Source: an uncultured Verrucomicrobiota bacterium
GTDB lineage: Bacteria; Verrucomicrobiota; Verrucomicrobiia; Limisphaerales; UBA9464
DNA: 64,000 bases
Reading direction: 5' to 3'
Assembly (NCBI GenBank): GCA_903907925.1
Contig: CAIVQB010000092.1
Span: 122,598 to 186,597 of the forward strand
Positions 10,159 through 18,794 of the stretch are shown here, one piece after another. The translations under genes and the position numbers were made by a program. The notes beneath the pieces were generated by a model, which searched no databases, was not told where the DNA came from, and saw only the letters and a list, made by a program, of their open reading frames with translations. Positions within the stretch are counted from its first letter, which is position 1. The number at the start of each line of letters is the position of its first letter.

Positions 10159-10272
10159 TTTTCTTACTCTTACTCTTAATCTCGATCCCCCTGCCCGCGG
10201 GGCGCGCACTTGAGACGGGGGAAAAATCGGACGGATCGGAGAGGAAGAGAAAGATTAAGATTAAGAAAAAGA
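10159..10272. repeat. Intergenic inverted repeat, TTAATCT type, copy 1
   Basis: The left arm at 10159-10183 (TTTTCTTACTCTTACTC and onward) and the right arm at 10247-10269 (GATTAAGATTAAGAAAA) form an imperfect inverted repeat around a GC-rich loop. Each arm is itself a short tandem of a heptamer-like unit (CTTACT/CTTAAT). A related element is present at 37141-37247. It lies between two minus-strand genes. No protein-coding role is seen; it may be a REP-like element. Confidence 0.6.
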
Positions 10273-10300
10273 GCCGAGGGACAGGAAGGCGCTGACGGCG

Positions 10301-10720
10301 TCAAATGTAGAACATCCGGTCTTTTTCGCCTCCTGCCTCCAGCAAGGCCTGGAAATGAATGCGGCCCGCTTCGGCTTCGACGGCTTCCCTCAGTCGGATC
10401 CAACAACTGCGCAATTCCGGAGGGCAGGTTGGATCGGCGAAGGCGGGTGAATCGAACAGGGGCCCATGGACGCACCGCAGCACCTCGCCGAAGGTGATTT
10501 CGGCGGGTGGGCGGGCGAGTCGGTATCCCCCGGCCTTGCCCCGCTGACTTTTCACGATGCCGCCAGATTTCAGTTCGATCAGGATTTGGACCAGGTAATT
10601 GGGCGGGATCCCATGTTCGTCGGCAATCGTCTCCACACGGGTCGCGCTGTCAGACCCGAACCGACGGGCGAGCGTCAGGACGGCCCGGACGGCATAGTCG
10701 CTTTTGACCGAAAGTTTCAC
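10301..10720 (-). CDS. Rrf2 family transcriptional regulator
   Basis: A 139-residue winged-helix regulator of the Rrf2 family. The start is the GTG that gives VKLSVKSDYAVRAVL, the standard Rrf2 N-terminus. The open frame continues upstream, but that extension lies antisense to the DUF885 gene. The helix-turn-helix and wing are recognisable (IADEHGIPPNYLVQILIELK, then SQRGKAGGYRLAR). Three cysteines (Cys83, Cys99, Cys106) lie in the C-terminal region where IscR, NsrR and RirA bind Fe-S clusters, so iron, nitric oxide or redox sensing is possible. The spacing between Cys99 and Cys106 is not that of IscR. It is divergent from the DUF885 gene across about 100 bp and could control it, itself, or the DUF6797 gene downstream. 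Confidence 0.9.
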   Translation of the reverse strand: MKLSVKSDYAVRAVLTLARRFGSDSATRVETIADEHGIPPNYLVQILIELKSGGIVKSQRGKAGGYRLARPPAEITFGEVLRCVHGPLFDSPAFADPTCPPELRSCWIRLREAVEAEAGRIHFQALLEAGGEKDRMFYI

Positions 10721-10824
10721 GAAGCGGCGAATCTGCCGCGGGACGGCCCCCGCGCAAAGAGTGAACTGATGCCGGTGGTGCCGATGACTTGACCGCCGTG
10801 TCCGGGAACCGCTTGCTTGGCGGC

Positions 10825-12663
10825 ATGAAGTGGCTGGTGACCGTAGTGATGAGTGCCGTTTGGACGCTGGGACTGGCGGCGGACGATGCGGTGGCGAAGA
10901 GCCCCGCTGATTTTGATGCCGCCTATGCGCGGCTTGCGGCGAAGTCCGGTCCTGGGTCCGACGCCCGCCGGTTGCGTCAGTTGTTTGATCTCGATTGGCG
11001 CTACCAGATGGCCGAGTCGCCCGAGACGGCCACTTATGTCGGGCAGCCTGGCGGGAGCCGGAGTTGGTCTGATTTGTCCCGGTCGGCTCTTGATCGGCGG
11101 AAACGCGAATTGCAGCGGCCGCTCGCGGTATTGAATTCGATTGATCGATCGGCGTTGTCGACCGACGAACGGCTTTCATTCGATTTGTTTCAGCGGTTGG
11201 TGAAGGAAGGAGTGGAGGCGAGCCGCTTCCATGACGAGTGGCTGACCATCAATCAGCTCGGCGGACTCCACCAGGACGTGCCGCAGACCCTGCAGTTGAT
11301 GGAGACCGCGCGGGCCTCCGATTTCGACGACCGCATCGCCCGGTTGGAGGCGGTGGGGGCTCTGACCGATCAAGCGATTGCGTTGTTGCGCGACGGGTTG
11401 GCCCATGGCGTGACACCTCCGCAGGTCACGCTGCGTGATCTCCCCGGCCAGGTGGAAAGCCTGCTCACCGAGGATCCGCGACGCAGCGCCCTGTTTCGTT
11501 CTTTTGAGAATCTTCCGCGCAGTGTTTCGGCGTCCGAGGCCGAAGAACTGCGGTCGCGGGCATTGGCTGCGATCACCAACCGGGTGTATCCCAAGTTCCG
11601 CGAATTGCACCGGTTCCTGGCGGCCGAGTATGTGCCGGGGGCGCGGACCAACATCGCTTGTTCGGCGCTGCCGGAGGGTGCGGCGTGGTATGCCCGACGG
11701 GTCCGTCACTACACCACCACCGATCTGACGCCGAAGGAAATTCACGAGATCGGATTGAGCGAGGTGCGGCGGATCCGGGCGGCGATGGAGGACATCCGGA
11801 AACAAACCGGATTCCAGGGCGATCTGGCCGCGTTTTTTGTCCACCTGCGGACCCACCCGGATTTCTTCTACACTCGCGCTTCGGAGTTGCTCGCCGGTTA
11901 TCGCGATGTGGCCAAGCGCGCGGATGAGCAGTTGCCGCGGTTGTTTGGGAAGCTGCCGCGGTTGCCGTACGGAGTCTCACCGGTGCCCTCGTATTCCGAA
12001 CGATCGCAGACCACCGCCTACTATCAGCCGGGTGCGGGTTCGTTCGGTCGACCGGGGACTTTTTTCGCCAACACCTATCAGTTGAACTCGCGACCCAAGT
12101 GGGAAATGGAGGCGTTGACGCTACACGAGGCCGTGCCGGGGCATCATCTGCAGATCGCGCTGGCCCAGGAGATCGAGGGGATTCCCGAGTTTCAGAAACA
12201 TGCGGAGACCACCGCCTTCGTCGAGGGTTGGGGGCTCTATTCGGAAAGCCTGGGTGAGGAAATGGGGTTCTATCAGGATCCGTACAGCAAGTTCGGACAG
12301 TTGACCTACGAGATGTGGCGGGCGATCCGGTTGGTGGTGGATACGGGGATGCATGCCATGGGGTGGAGCCGCGATCGGGCGATTCGATACTTCAAGGACA
12401 ACGCCGGCAAATCGGAGCACGACATCGAGGTTGAGATCGATCGTTACATTGTCTGGCCGGGGCAGGCGCTGGCTTACAAGATCGGACAGTTGAAGATCCG
12501 CGAACTCCGGACCCTGGCGACGGCCGAGCTGGGTTCACGGTTTGACGTGCGGGCGTTCCACGACGAGTTGCTTTCGCGCGGGGCGATGCCGCTGGATTTA
12601 CTGGAGGTCCGGATGCGCGAGTGGATTGCGCGACAAAAGGCCGTCCCGGTGGGTGAAAAATGA
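10825..12663 (+). CDS. DUF885 family zinc metallopeptidase-like protein, exported
   Basis: A DUF885 protein of 612 residues with a signal peptide (MKWLVTVVMSAVWTLGLAA). The zinc-site motif HEAVPGHH (His434, Glu435, His440 by this start) is intact, followed by the conserved EGWGLYSE segment and YKIGQLKIRELR near the end. These features define the family, which is related to M3-like gluzincins. Some members are reported to be carboxypeptidases, but the substrate here is unknown. The ATG at 10825 is preferred because it opens the signal peptide; a TTG at 10789 would add 12 residues. The gene is divergent from the Rrf2 regulator and is followed by an inverted-repeat element rather than an ordinary terminator. 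Confidence 0.88.
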   Translation: MKWLVTVVMSAVWTLGLAADDAVAKSPADFDAAYARLAAKSGPGSDARRLRQLFDLDWRYQMAESPETATYVGQPGGSRSWSDLSRSALDRRKRELQRPLAVLNSIDRSALSTDERLSFDLFQRLVKEGVEASRFHDEWLTINQLGGLHQDVPQTLQLMETARASDFDDRIARLEAVGALTDQAIALLRDGLAHGVTPPQVTLRDLPGQVESLLTEDPRRSALFRSFENLPRSVSASEAEELRSRALAAITNRVYPKFRELHRFLAAEYVPGARTNIACSALPEGAAWYARRVRHYTTTDLTPKEIHEIGLSEVRRIRAAMEDIRKQTGFQGDLAAFFVHLRTHPDFFYTRASELLAGYRDVAKRADEQLPRLFGKLPRLPYGVSPVPSYSERSQTTAYYQPGAGSFGRPGTFFANTYQLNSRPKWEMEALTLHEAVPGHHLQIALAQEIEGIPEFQKHAETTAFVEGWGLYSESLGEEMGFYQDPYSKFGQLTYEMWRAIRLVVDTGMHAMGWSRDRAIRYFKDNAGKSEHDIEVEIDRYIVWPGQALAYKIGQLKIRELRTLATAELGSRFDVRAFHDELLSRGAMPLDLLEVRMREWIARQKAVPVGEK

Positions 12664-12705
12664 ATCCGGTGCTGTTTCAGTCGGAACGAATCAGAGGGAA
12701 AATTT

Positions 12706-12801
12706 GGACACGGATTTCACGGATTTCCACGGATTCGATCCGCATGAACCAAATCCAATCCGAACTTCAGGATTCCGTGACAATTCGTGAAATCAGTGTC
12801 C
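12706..12801. repeat. Inverted repeat, ATTTCACGGATT family, copy 1
   Basis: The left arm is 12706-12736 (GGACACGGATTTCACGGATT and onward). The right arm is 12771-12801, whose reverse complement begins GGACACTGATTTCACGAATT. The arms pair over about 31 bases with a few mismatches, around a 34-base loop. A second copy with the same core is at 23308-23445. It lies between two convergent genes and could form a strong hairpin in RNA from either strand. Confidence 0.85.
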
Positions 12802-12823
12802 TCCCTGCTCCCTCTGCATCGGC

Positions 12824-14068
12824 TCAGAGCAGGATGCCCGCGATGCAGGCGGTCATGTAACAGGCGAGAAGGCCGCCGATCATGGCTTTGAGGCCGATGC
12901 GTGCGAGGTCATTGCGACGAGACGGCACGAGGGCGCCGATGCCGCCGATCTGGATGGCAACGCTGCCGATATTGGCAAAACCGCAGAGGGCGTAACTCAT
13001 CAACGTGTAGGTGCGCTCATCGATCGTCGCTTTCGCGTTGTTCAGGCTGATGTAGCCAAACATTTCGTTGAGAACGATCCGTTCCCCCAGGATTTGGCCG
13101 GCGATGTAGCAGTCCTTTAACGGAACACCGATCAACCAGGCGAACGGGGCGTTGAGGTAACCCAGCGTTTCCTGGAGGGGTTTCGTGGTGTGCCATCCGA
13201 GGGGATGGACGAGGCTGCCCAGCAGCCAATTGGTGGCGGCGACAATGGCGGTGAAGGCGATCAACATGGCGGCGACGTTGATGGCCAGCTTCATGCCTTC
13301 GCTGGCACCGACGCAGATGGCGTCGATGGTATTGATGCTCTCCCGGTCGATTTTGGCGTGGGCACCACCGGAGGTTTCCGAGGGTTCAGTTTCCGGAATG
13401 AGGACTTTAGAAATCAGGAGGGCTGCCGGCGCGCTCATGACCGATTCGGTGATCAGATGGCCCGCGGGGATCTTCAGCATGCCGGAATAAACGGCGAGAA
13501 CTCCGCCGGCGATGTTGGCGAATCCGCCGACCATCAGGCAGTTGAGTTCGCTCCGCGTCATGCCGGCGAGATAGGGTCGAATGACAAGGGGCGCCTCGGT
13601 CTGGCCCATGAAAATGTTGGCGGCCGCTGCCAGGGTTTCACTCCCACTGGTGCCCATCACCCGCTGCATCACCCAGGCCATTCCTTTGACCACCCATTGG
13701 AGAATGCCGACGTGGAAAAGCAGGGATGAAACGGCGGAGATGAGGATGATCGTTCCGGTGACGGTGAGGATGAGGATGAAGCTGTTTCCCTGTCCCAGGC
13801 CCTTGTCGAGGACCTCGGGTCGGGCGAGGGGACCAAAGACCAGTTGATTGCCCTCGTTGGCAAAGGCGAGAAAGCGATCCACGCCGGACTGGCACCCGTT
13901 GAAAATCCGCAGGCCGACGTCGGTCCGCAGAATAAAGAGGGCGATGCCGACCTGAAGAGCGATGCCCCAGACGACGGCCCGCCAGGGGAAGAGGCGTCGG
14001 TTTTCGGACATCATCCAGCCGAAGGCAACAATGGCGAAAAGGCCGAACGCGCTGGTGAGTTTGAGCAT
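12824..14068 (-). CDS. Concentrative nucleoside transporter (CNT/NupC family)
   Basis: A 414-residue inner-membrane protein with about ten hydrophobic segments. It carries the CNT signatures NIFMGQTEAPLVIRPYL (G-Q-T-E-A-P) and GFANIAGG, and the late SYALCGFANIGS segment, which line the nucleoside and sodium sites. Family members import nucleosides using a sodium or proton gradient. The ATG at 14068 is preferred because AGG lies a few bases upstream; a GTG at 14092 would add eight residues. It converges with the DUF885 gene. Exact nucleoside specificity cannot be read from the sequence. Confidence 0.93.
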   Translation of the reverse strand: MLKLTSAFGLFAIVAFGWMMSENRRLFPWRAVVWGIALQVGIALFILRTDVGLRIFNGCQSGVDRFLAFANEGNQLVFGPLARPEVLDKGLGQGNSFILILTVTGTIILISAVSSLLFHVGILQWVVKGMAWVMQRVMGTSGSETLAAAANIFMGQTEAPLVIRPYLAGMTRSELNCLMVGGFANIAGGVLAVYSGMLKIPAGHLITESVMSAPAALLISKVLIPETEPSETSGGAHAKIDRESINTIDAICVGASEGMKLAINVAAMLIAFTAIVAATNWLLGSLVHPLGWHTTKPLQETLGYLNAPFAWLIGVPLKDCYIAGQILGERIVLNEMFGYISLNNAKATIDERTYTLMSYALCGFANIGSVAIQIGGIGALVPSRRNDLARIGLKAMIGGLLACYMTACIAGILL

Positions 14069-14255
14069 CACGGACCTGAAGCCTAGCGTCACCGAATGGC
14101 CCGTGTCGAACGGCGAGTGTCGAAGAACCGTCGGAATTCGCGGCGGAGCGTTTCAAGGGCGTCGTTCCAGCGCAGGAGGTTCCGCGGCCTGGCGGGGCCG
14201 GTTCGCGTTCAAATAACCAGTTGCCGTTGAGGGGATCCTCCCTATTCTTGGAGAG

Positions 14256-14483
14256 ATGAAGGTTGTGTTAAACCGTCGACTCGCCCTGGTGGCGTTGCTG
14301 ACCGGCGTGGCGTGGGCCACCGCCGGTTGCGGCGGCTTCAACGGCACCTATTCCGCCTCGCCCGCCATGCTGCTCCTGCAGAACCGGCCGGCGCGGTCTT
14401 CAGTCATTCCCGCCTCGCCGGAAGTCACCCTGTCGGGCACCGGCGCGTCGGGTCCGGCAACGGCAGTGGTCTCAGTCGATTGA
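14256..14483 (+). CDS. Small predicted lipoprotein upstream of hpnH
   Basis: A 75-residue protein with a basic N-terminus (MKVVLNRRLA), a hydrophobic stretch, and a lipobox-like ATAGC with Cys25 as the expected lipidated residue. The remainder is Ala/Ser/Pro-rich with no recognised domain. It ends 12 bp before hpnH on the same strand, so the two are probably co-transcribed. Its function is unknown. The placement suggests an envelope role linked to hopanoids, but that is only an inference from position. Confidence 0.6.
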   Translation: MKVVLNRRLALVALLTGVAWATAGCGGFNGTYSASPAMLLLQNRPARSSVIPASPEVTLSGTGASGPATAVVSVD

Positions 14484-14495
14484 TTTTTAAACCGT

Positions 14496-15920
14496 ATGCG
14501 TTTTCCCCTGGCCCAGACAGTCAAAATCGCCTCGCACATCATCAAGCACAAGGTGTCTCGGACTCCGAAGTTCGCCATGGTTCTGCAATTGGAACCCCTC
14601 CACACCTGCAACCTCACCTGCACCGGTTGCGGGCGGATCCGCGAGTACTCGACCAACCTCAAGGACATGGTCCCGTTGGAACAGTGCCTCGCGGCCGCCA
14701 CTGAGTGTGATGCCCCGATGGTGTCGATCTGTGGCGGCGAGCCGTTGATCTATCCGAAGATTGAGGAGTTGATCGCCGGTCTTCACGCGCAGGGTCGGTT
14801 CATTTACGTCTGCACCAACGGCGTCTTCATGCGGAAGAAGATGCGCGACTACCTCGCCGCGGTGTATTCGCCGAAGCTGGAGCCCCAGTTAAACCGGCTG
14901 GTCCAGGAGCAACTCGTCACCGAAAAGGAAGCCGAAGCGATCCGCAAGGCTGACGGCGCTGCGAAGACCAAGGTCGTGATTCGGCCCAACACGTGGATGT
15001 ATTGGAATGTCCATGTCGACGGTTTGGAATACACCCACGATCTCATCGTCGAGCGTGAAGGCGTCTTCAAGGAATGCATCGCTGCAATCAAGATGGCGAA
15101 GATTCTCGGCTATCAGTGCGCCACCAACACCACGGTGTACAAGGAGACCGACGTTCAGGAATTGGAGGACATGTTCAAGTTCCTCAGTTCGCTGGAGGTT
15201 GACGGCCACACCATTTCGCCGGGTTACGACTACGACGCCGCCAAGAAGGACATGGCCAAGCGCCTTGGCCGCGATCCCAAGGATTTCTTCCTCACCCGCG
15301 ACATGACGCGGCAGAAGTTCGCCAAGATCGAGGACTGGGGGCAGATGTTCACAATTATTGGCACCCCCGTGTATCAGGAATTCCTCGCCGGCAAGCGCGA
15401 GTTGACCTGCACCGCCTGGGCCATTCCGACCTACAACGTCCGCGGCTGGAAGGCGCCTTGCTACCTGATGACCGATGGCCACTACAAGGGCTATCAGGAG
15501 ATGTTGCGCGAGGTGAAGTGGGAGAATTACGGCGTCGTGGACGGCAAAGCTCGCGATCCGCGTTGCGAGCATTGCATGGTTCATTGCGGGTATGATCCCA
15601 GCGGCGCACTCGGCACCAATTACCAGTCCGGCGACAACTGGAAGAACATCCGCTACAACTTCGGATCCAAACCCAAGCCGATCCAGGCGACGCCCGAGTT
15701 GCAGACGCTCGCCTACAACGGTGTGTCGATTGGCAAGGGCCACCTGGCCGAAGCCAAGGCGGCGATCAATTCACCCCGGGCCGCCATGAACGGCGCGCAG
15801 TCTGTTTTCCAGCGCAACGGCCATCACGACCACGACGAGGCCGGCCTCGACACCACCCAGCGCGACGAGTTGTTGGCCAAGGTCGATGCCGTCCGGAAGT
15901 CTGAAGTGAATCCGGAATGA
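14496..15920 (+). CDS. hpnH: Adenosyl-hopene transferase HpnH, radical SAM
   Basis: HpnH adds the 5'-deoxyadenosyl group of SAM to hopene (diploptene) to make adenosylhopane, the first step of extended hopanoids. The radical-SAM cluster motif is CNLTCTGC (Cys38, Cys42, Cys45), followed by SICGGEPL and the HVDGLEYTHD and ISPGYDYD segments typical of HpnH. The cysteine-containing TPTYNVxGW/PCYL-like and CEHCMVHCGY segments follow near residue 320-370. At 474 residues it is longer than the usual 330-380. There is an insertion of about 45 residues after the CTNGVFMRKKM segment (about 112-160), and a hydrophilic tail of about 70 residues. It overlaps the next gene by ATGA. No squalene-hopene cyclase gene is in the window. 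Confidence 0.93.
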   Translation: MRFPLAQTVKIASHIIKHKVSRTPKFAMVLQLEPLHTCNLTCTGCGRIREYSTNLKDMVPLEQCLAAATECDAPMVSICGGEPLIYPKIEELIAGLHAQGRFIYVCTNGVFMRKKMRDYLAAVYSPKLEPQLNRLVQEQLVTEKEAEAIRKADGAAKTKVVIRPNTWMYWNVHVDGLEYTHDLIVEREGVFKECIAAIKMAKILGYQCATNTTVYKETDVQELEDMFKFLSSLEVDGHTISPGYDYDAAKKDMAKRLGRDPKDFFLTRDMTRQKFAKIEDWGQMFTIIGTPVYQEFLAGKRELTCTAWAIPTYNVRGWKAPCYLMTDGHYKGYQEMLREVKWENYGVVDGKARDPRCEHCMVHCGYDPSGALGTNYQSGDNWKNIRYNFGSKPKPIQATPELQTLAYNGVSIGKGHLAEAKAAINSPRAAMNGAQSVFQRNGHHDHDEAGLDTTQRDELLAKVDAVRKSEVNPE

Positions 15921-16153
15921 AGATTGCCCTCGAACGCAGCGACCTCGACGGCCTCCCCGTCAGAATGGACCCGGAGACATTGGGCGGGACGCCGGTCTTT
16001 GCCGGGACGCGCGTCCCTCTTGAGGCACTTTGGGGCAATTTGGCCGAAGGGGCTTCTCTGGACGATTTTCTTGATTGGTTCCCGACGGTGGGGCGTGAGC
16101 AGGCTGAGGCAGTCCTGCGCTTCGGTTTTCGGACGCTGGCGATTGCTGCATGA
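15917..16153 (+). CDS. DUF433 protein, antitoxin-like
   Basis: A 78-residue DUF433 protein, with the family pattern DPETLGGTPVFAGTRVPLEALWGNLAEG and a following helical part. DUF433 is a small helix-turn-helix domain that commonly pairs with DUF5615 or PIN-like proteins in toxin-antitoxin-like operons, where it acts as the presumed antitoxin and DNA binder. Here it starts inside the hpnH stop (ATGA, 15917-15920) and ends inside the start of the DUF5615 gene (ATGA). No independent promoter is visible, so it should be translated with the hopanoid genes. Confidence 0.88.
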   Translation: MKIALERSDLDGLPVRMDPETLGGTPVFAGTRVPLEALWGNLAEGASLDDFLDWFPTVGREQAEAVLRFGFRTLAIAA

Positions 16154-16473
16154 AGGTGCTCTTCGATGAATGCGTCCCGCGTCCGATGCGGATGGCGCTA
16201 ACCGGACATGCGATTTCCACAATTGATGAAACGGGATGGAAGGGCCTCAAGAATGGCGTTCTGCTTGGACGAGCGGAAGGCTGCTATGATGCCTTTGTCA
16301 CTGCCGACAAGAATCTCCGCTACCAGCAGAACTTGGCTGACCGACGAATTGCCATCCTCGAACGCGGAACACCTCGCTGGCCCGTGCTCCGACGCTACAT
16401 CCCGCAGATTCAACAGGCCTTGGATGGTCTTCAACCCGGCGAATATCACACTTTGAACATTTTCAATCCATGA
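16150..16473 (+). CDS. DUF5615 PIN-like protein, toxin-like
   Basis: A 107-residue protein of the DUF5615/Mut7-C-like PIN fold. Candidate acidic active-site residues are visible: the N-terminal VLFDECVP (Asp6, Glu7) and the VTADKN motif near residue 55. Proteins of this type are presumed metal-dependent RNases and partners of DUF433, although biochemical proof is sparse. The gene overlaps DUF433 by 4 bp upstream and hpnJ by 4 bp downstream (ATGA at 16470), so translation runs through all four genes. The acidic residues look intact, so it is not obviously inactive. Confidence 0.85.
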   Translation: MKVLFDECVPRPMRMALTGHAISTIDETGWKGLKNGVLLGRAEGCYDAFVTADKNLRYQQNLADRRIAILERGTPRWPVLRRYIPQIQQALDGLQPGEYHTLNIFNP

Positions 16474-17921
16474 GCGCACTGTTTCTCTCCCCTCCCAGTT
16501 TCGACGGCTTCGATGGCGGCGCCGGCGCGCGCTACCAGGCCAAACGTGAGGTCACCAGTTTCTGGTATCCCACTTGGCTGGCACAGCCCGCCGCACTGGT
16601 CCCGGGATCCCGGTTGCTCGATTGCCCGCCGCACAACATCGGCGTCGAGGAATGCCTGCGCGTGGCCGACAACTACGATCACGTCATTATCAACACCTCC
16701 ACGCCGACGTTGAAGAATGACAGCAAGGTGGCGGAGGCGATCAAGCAGCGCCGGCCGAACACCAAGATTGGCTTCGTGGGCGCCCATGCTGCGGTGCTGC
16801 CGACCGAGACGTTGAAGGCTTCGACGGCCATTGACTGGGTCGGCCGCAAGGAGTTCGATTTCACCTGCAAGGAAGTCGCCGAAGGACGGGCGATGGAGAC
16901 GATTGCCGGTCTCAGTTTCAAGAAGGACGGTCGCATCATTCACAATCCCGAGCGCGAACTCATCCACAACATGGATGAACTCCCCTGGGTCGCCGACGTC
17001 TACAAGCGCAACCTGGAGATCGAGAAGTATTTCATCGGGTACCTCATGCACCCGTACATCTCGATGTACACCGGACGCGGCTGCCCGGCGCAGTGCACCT
17101 TCTGCCTCTGGCCCCAAACGATCGGCGGCCACAAATACCGCGTCCGCTCGGCCGACAATGTCGCCGCCGAAATGGCTCACATGAAGGCGATCTTCCCCCA
17201 GGTGAAGGAGTTCTTCTTCGACGACGACACCTTCACCGCGAACCTCCCGCGCGCCCGCGAGATCGCGAAGAAACTCGCGCCGATGGGATTGACCTGGTCG
17301 TGCAACAGCCGCGCGAATCTGGAGTACGACACGATCAAGTTCATGAAGGATTCGGGCCTGCGCCTGTTCCTCGTCGGGTACGAATCCGGCAATGACGACA
17401 CGCTCAAGCGGATCAAGAAGGGCGTCACCACCGACGAAATGCGCCGGTTCACCAAGTCCTGCCACAAGGCCGGCGTGGTGATCCACGGCACCTTCATCCT
17501 CGGTCTTCCGGTTGAGACCAAGGAGACCATCGAACAGACCATCAACTTCGCGCAGGAACTGGACGTGTTCTCGCTCCAGGTCTCGCTGGCCGCGCCTTAT
17601 CCCGGAACCGAACTGTACGAAATGGCCCGGCAGAACGGCTGGTTCGTCAAAAAGGACAAGACCGACATCCTCCACGGCGACGGTCTCCAGCAGTCCACGC
17701 TGGAGTATCCCGGTCTCAACAAGGACGAGATTTTCGAAGCGGTCGACCGGTTCTATCGCACCTATTATCTCCGTCCGGGTCCGATCCTCCGCATCATCAA
17801 GACCATGCTCGAAGACAAGAGCGTGATGGTCCGCCGGGTGCGCGAAGGCTACGAATTCTTCCGCAGCCTGAGCCAGCGGAAGGACGATCTGGCTGCTTCG
17901 AAGGCGCTGGCTGCGGCTTGA
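16470..17921 (+). CDS. hpnJ: Hopanoid radical SAM protein HpnJ (B12-binding type)
   Basis: A 483-residue HpnJ-type enzyme. The N-terminal half (about 20-160) is a cobalamin-binding-like Rossmann domain. The radical-SAM domain has CPAQCTFC (Cys205, Cys209, Cys212), FFDDDTF and the late GLPVETKETIEQT segment. HpnJ is associated with making the cyclitol ether (cyclopentane) head group from bacteriohopanetetrol. Its presence with hpnH indicates that this organism makes side-chain-modified C35 hopanoids. It starts within the stop of the DUF5615 gene and is followed 18 bp later by a strong terminator. Confidence 0.92.
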   Translation: MSALFLSPPSFDGFDGGAGARYQAKREVTSFWYPTWLAQPAALVPGSRLLDCPPHNIGVEECLRVADNYDHVIINTSTPTLKNDSKVAEAIKQRRPNTKIGFVGAHAAVLPTETLKASTAIDWVGRKEFDFTCKEVAEGRAMETIAGLSFKKDGRIIHNPERELIHNMDELPWVADVYKRNLEIEKYFIGYLMHPYISMYTGRGCPAQCTFCLWPQTIGGHKYRVRSADNVAAEMAHMKAIFPQVKEFFFDDDTFTANLPRAREIAKKLAPMGLTWSCNSRANLEYDTIKFMKDSGLRLFLVGYESGNDDTLKRIKKGVTTDEMRRFTKSCHKAGVVIHGTFILGLPVETKETIEQTINFAQELDVFSLQVSLAAPYPGTELYEMARQNGWFVKKDKTDILHGDGLQQSTLEYPGLNKDEIFEAVDRFYRTYYLRPGPILRIIKTMLEDKSVMVRRVREGYEFFRSLSQRKDDLAASKALAAA

Positions 17922-17938
17922 GGCGCAATTTTCCCACC

Positions 17939-17974
17939 GACCGGCCTTCCAGTGAGGGCCGGTCGTTTTGTTTT
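17939..17974 (+). terminator. Rho-independent terminator after hpnJ
   Basis: A perfect GC-rich stem (GACCGGCC and GGCCGGTC) with a short loop, followed by GTTTTGTTTT. It closes the lipoprotein-hpnH-DUF433-DUF5615-hpnJ unit. Confidence 0.85.
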
Positions 17975-18071
17975 ACACGCCGGCTTGCGCCCGCCGCCGG
18001 TTTCCATGGATCCTCGGATCGGGCCGCCCAAGGGTGGCCGTCCGTCCGAATCCGAACCCGCCTCCAACGCC

Positions 18072-18794
18072 ATGGCCAAAGTCATCGCCGAAATGCTCGT
18101 TGAATCCGTCACGATGGAATTGCCGGACGTGAAAACCGTCCGGCTCCAATGGCCGGAAGGCTACGATCCGGGCGACTTCAAAACCGGCCAGTTCATCACC
18201 CTCTACTGGCCGCACAAGCAGAAGTACAAGCGTGCCTATTCGCTGAGTTCCTGCGCACTGGATCGCGGCAGCTACGAAGTCACGGTCAAGCGTGACGGAA
18301 AGATGGGCACCAGCATCGTCGACTGGGTGGAAGCCGGGGACAAACTGTTCGTCATCCCGCCCGCCGGCCGATTCCTGCCGGTGTTCGACCCGCCCGGCCG
18401 TCATTTGATCTGCGTTGCCGGTGGGTCGGGCGTGACTCCTTTTCGTGGATTTGCCCGCGAGGCCACCGCTCGAGGACTGGATACCAGGATCACCATCCTC
18501 TACACGGTCCGCACCACCACCGACATCATCTTCGTCCGGGAGTTTCAGGAATTGGCGGCAAAGAATCCCAACATCAGCTTTCAGGTCACCTGCACCCGCC
18601 TGACGCCCGAGGATCCCTGGACCGGCCGCCGTGGGCGCATCACGCCTGAATGGGTGAAGAGTTTTGTGACAGATCCGGCATCAACGGTCTTCTACGCCTG
18701 CGGCACCAACGAGATGGTCGCGGCCGTCGAACATCTGGTGCTGCACGATCTCGGACTTCCCAAGGAACAGATGAAGCTGGAAAAATGGGGTTGA
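18072..18794 (+). CDS. FNR-type flavin oxidoreductase
   Basis: A 240-residue ferredoxin/flavodoxin-NAD(P)H reductase-like protein. The FAD motif RAYSLSS starts at residue 54, the nucleotide-binding GGSGVTPF is near residue 117, and the C-terminal YACGTNEMV matches the family. There is no fused iron-sulfur domain, so it would pass electrons between NAD(P)H and a separate carrier. The ATG at 18072 is preferred because it gives a normal FNR beginning (MAKVIAEMLVESV); the frame stays open upstream into the terminator region. It follows hpnJ on the same strand but behind a terminator, so a role in reducing the radical-SAM enzymes is only a possibility. Confidence 0.87.
   Translation: MAKVIAEMLVESVTMELPDVKTVRLQWPEGYDPGDFKTGQFITLYWPHKQKYKRAYSLSSCALDRGSYEVTVKRDGKMGTSIVDWVEAGDKLFVIPPAGRFLPVFDPPGRHLICVAGGSGVTPFRGFAREATARGLDTRITILYTVRTTTDIIFVREFQELAAKNPNISFQVTCTRLTPEDPWTGRRGRITPEWVKSFVTDPASTVFYACGTNEMVAAVEHLVLHDLGLPKEQMKLEKWG

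Noticed and set aside
10721..11179. N-terminal extension of the Rrf2 protein
   Set aside because: The open frame continues antisense to the DUF885 gene, but the Rrf2 family start (VKLSVKSDY) is at 10720.
18072..18794. FNR reductase as a member of the hopanoid operon
   Set aside because: A strong terminator at 17939-17974 separates it from hpnJ, so co-transcription is not supported.
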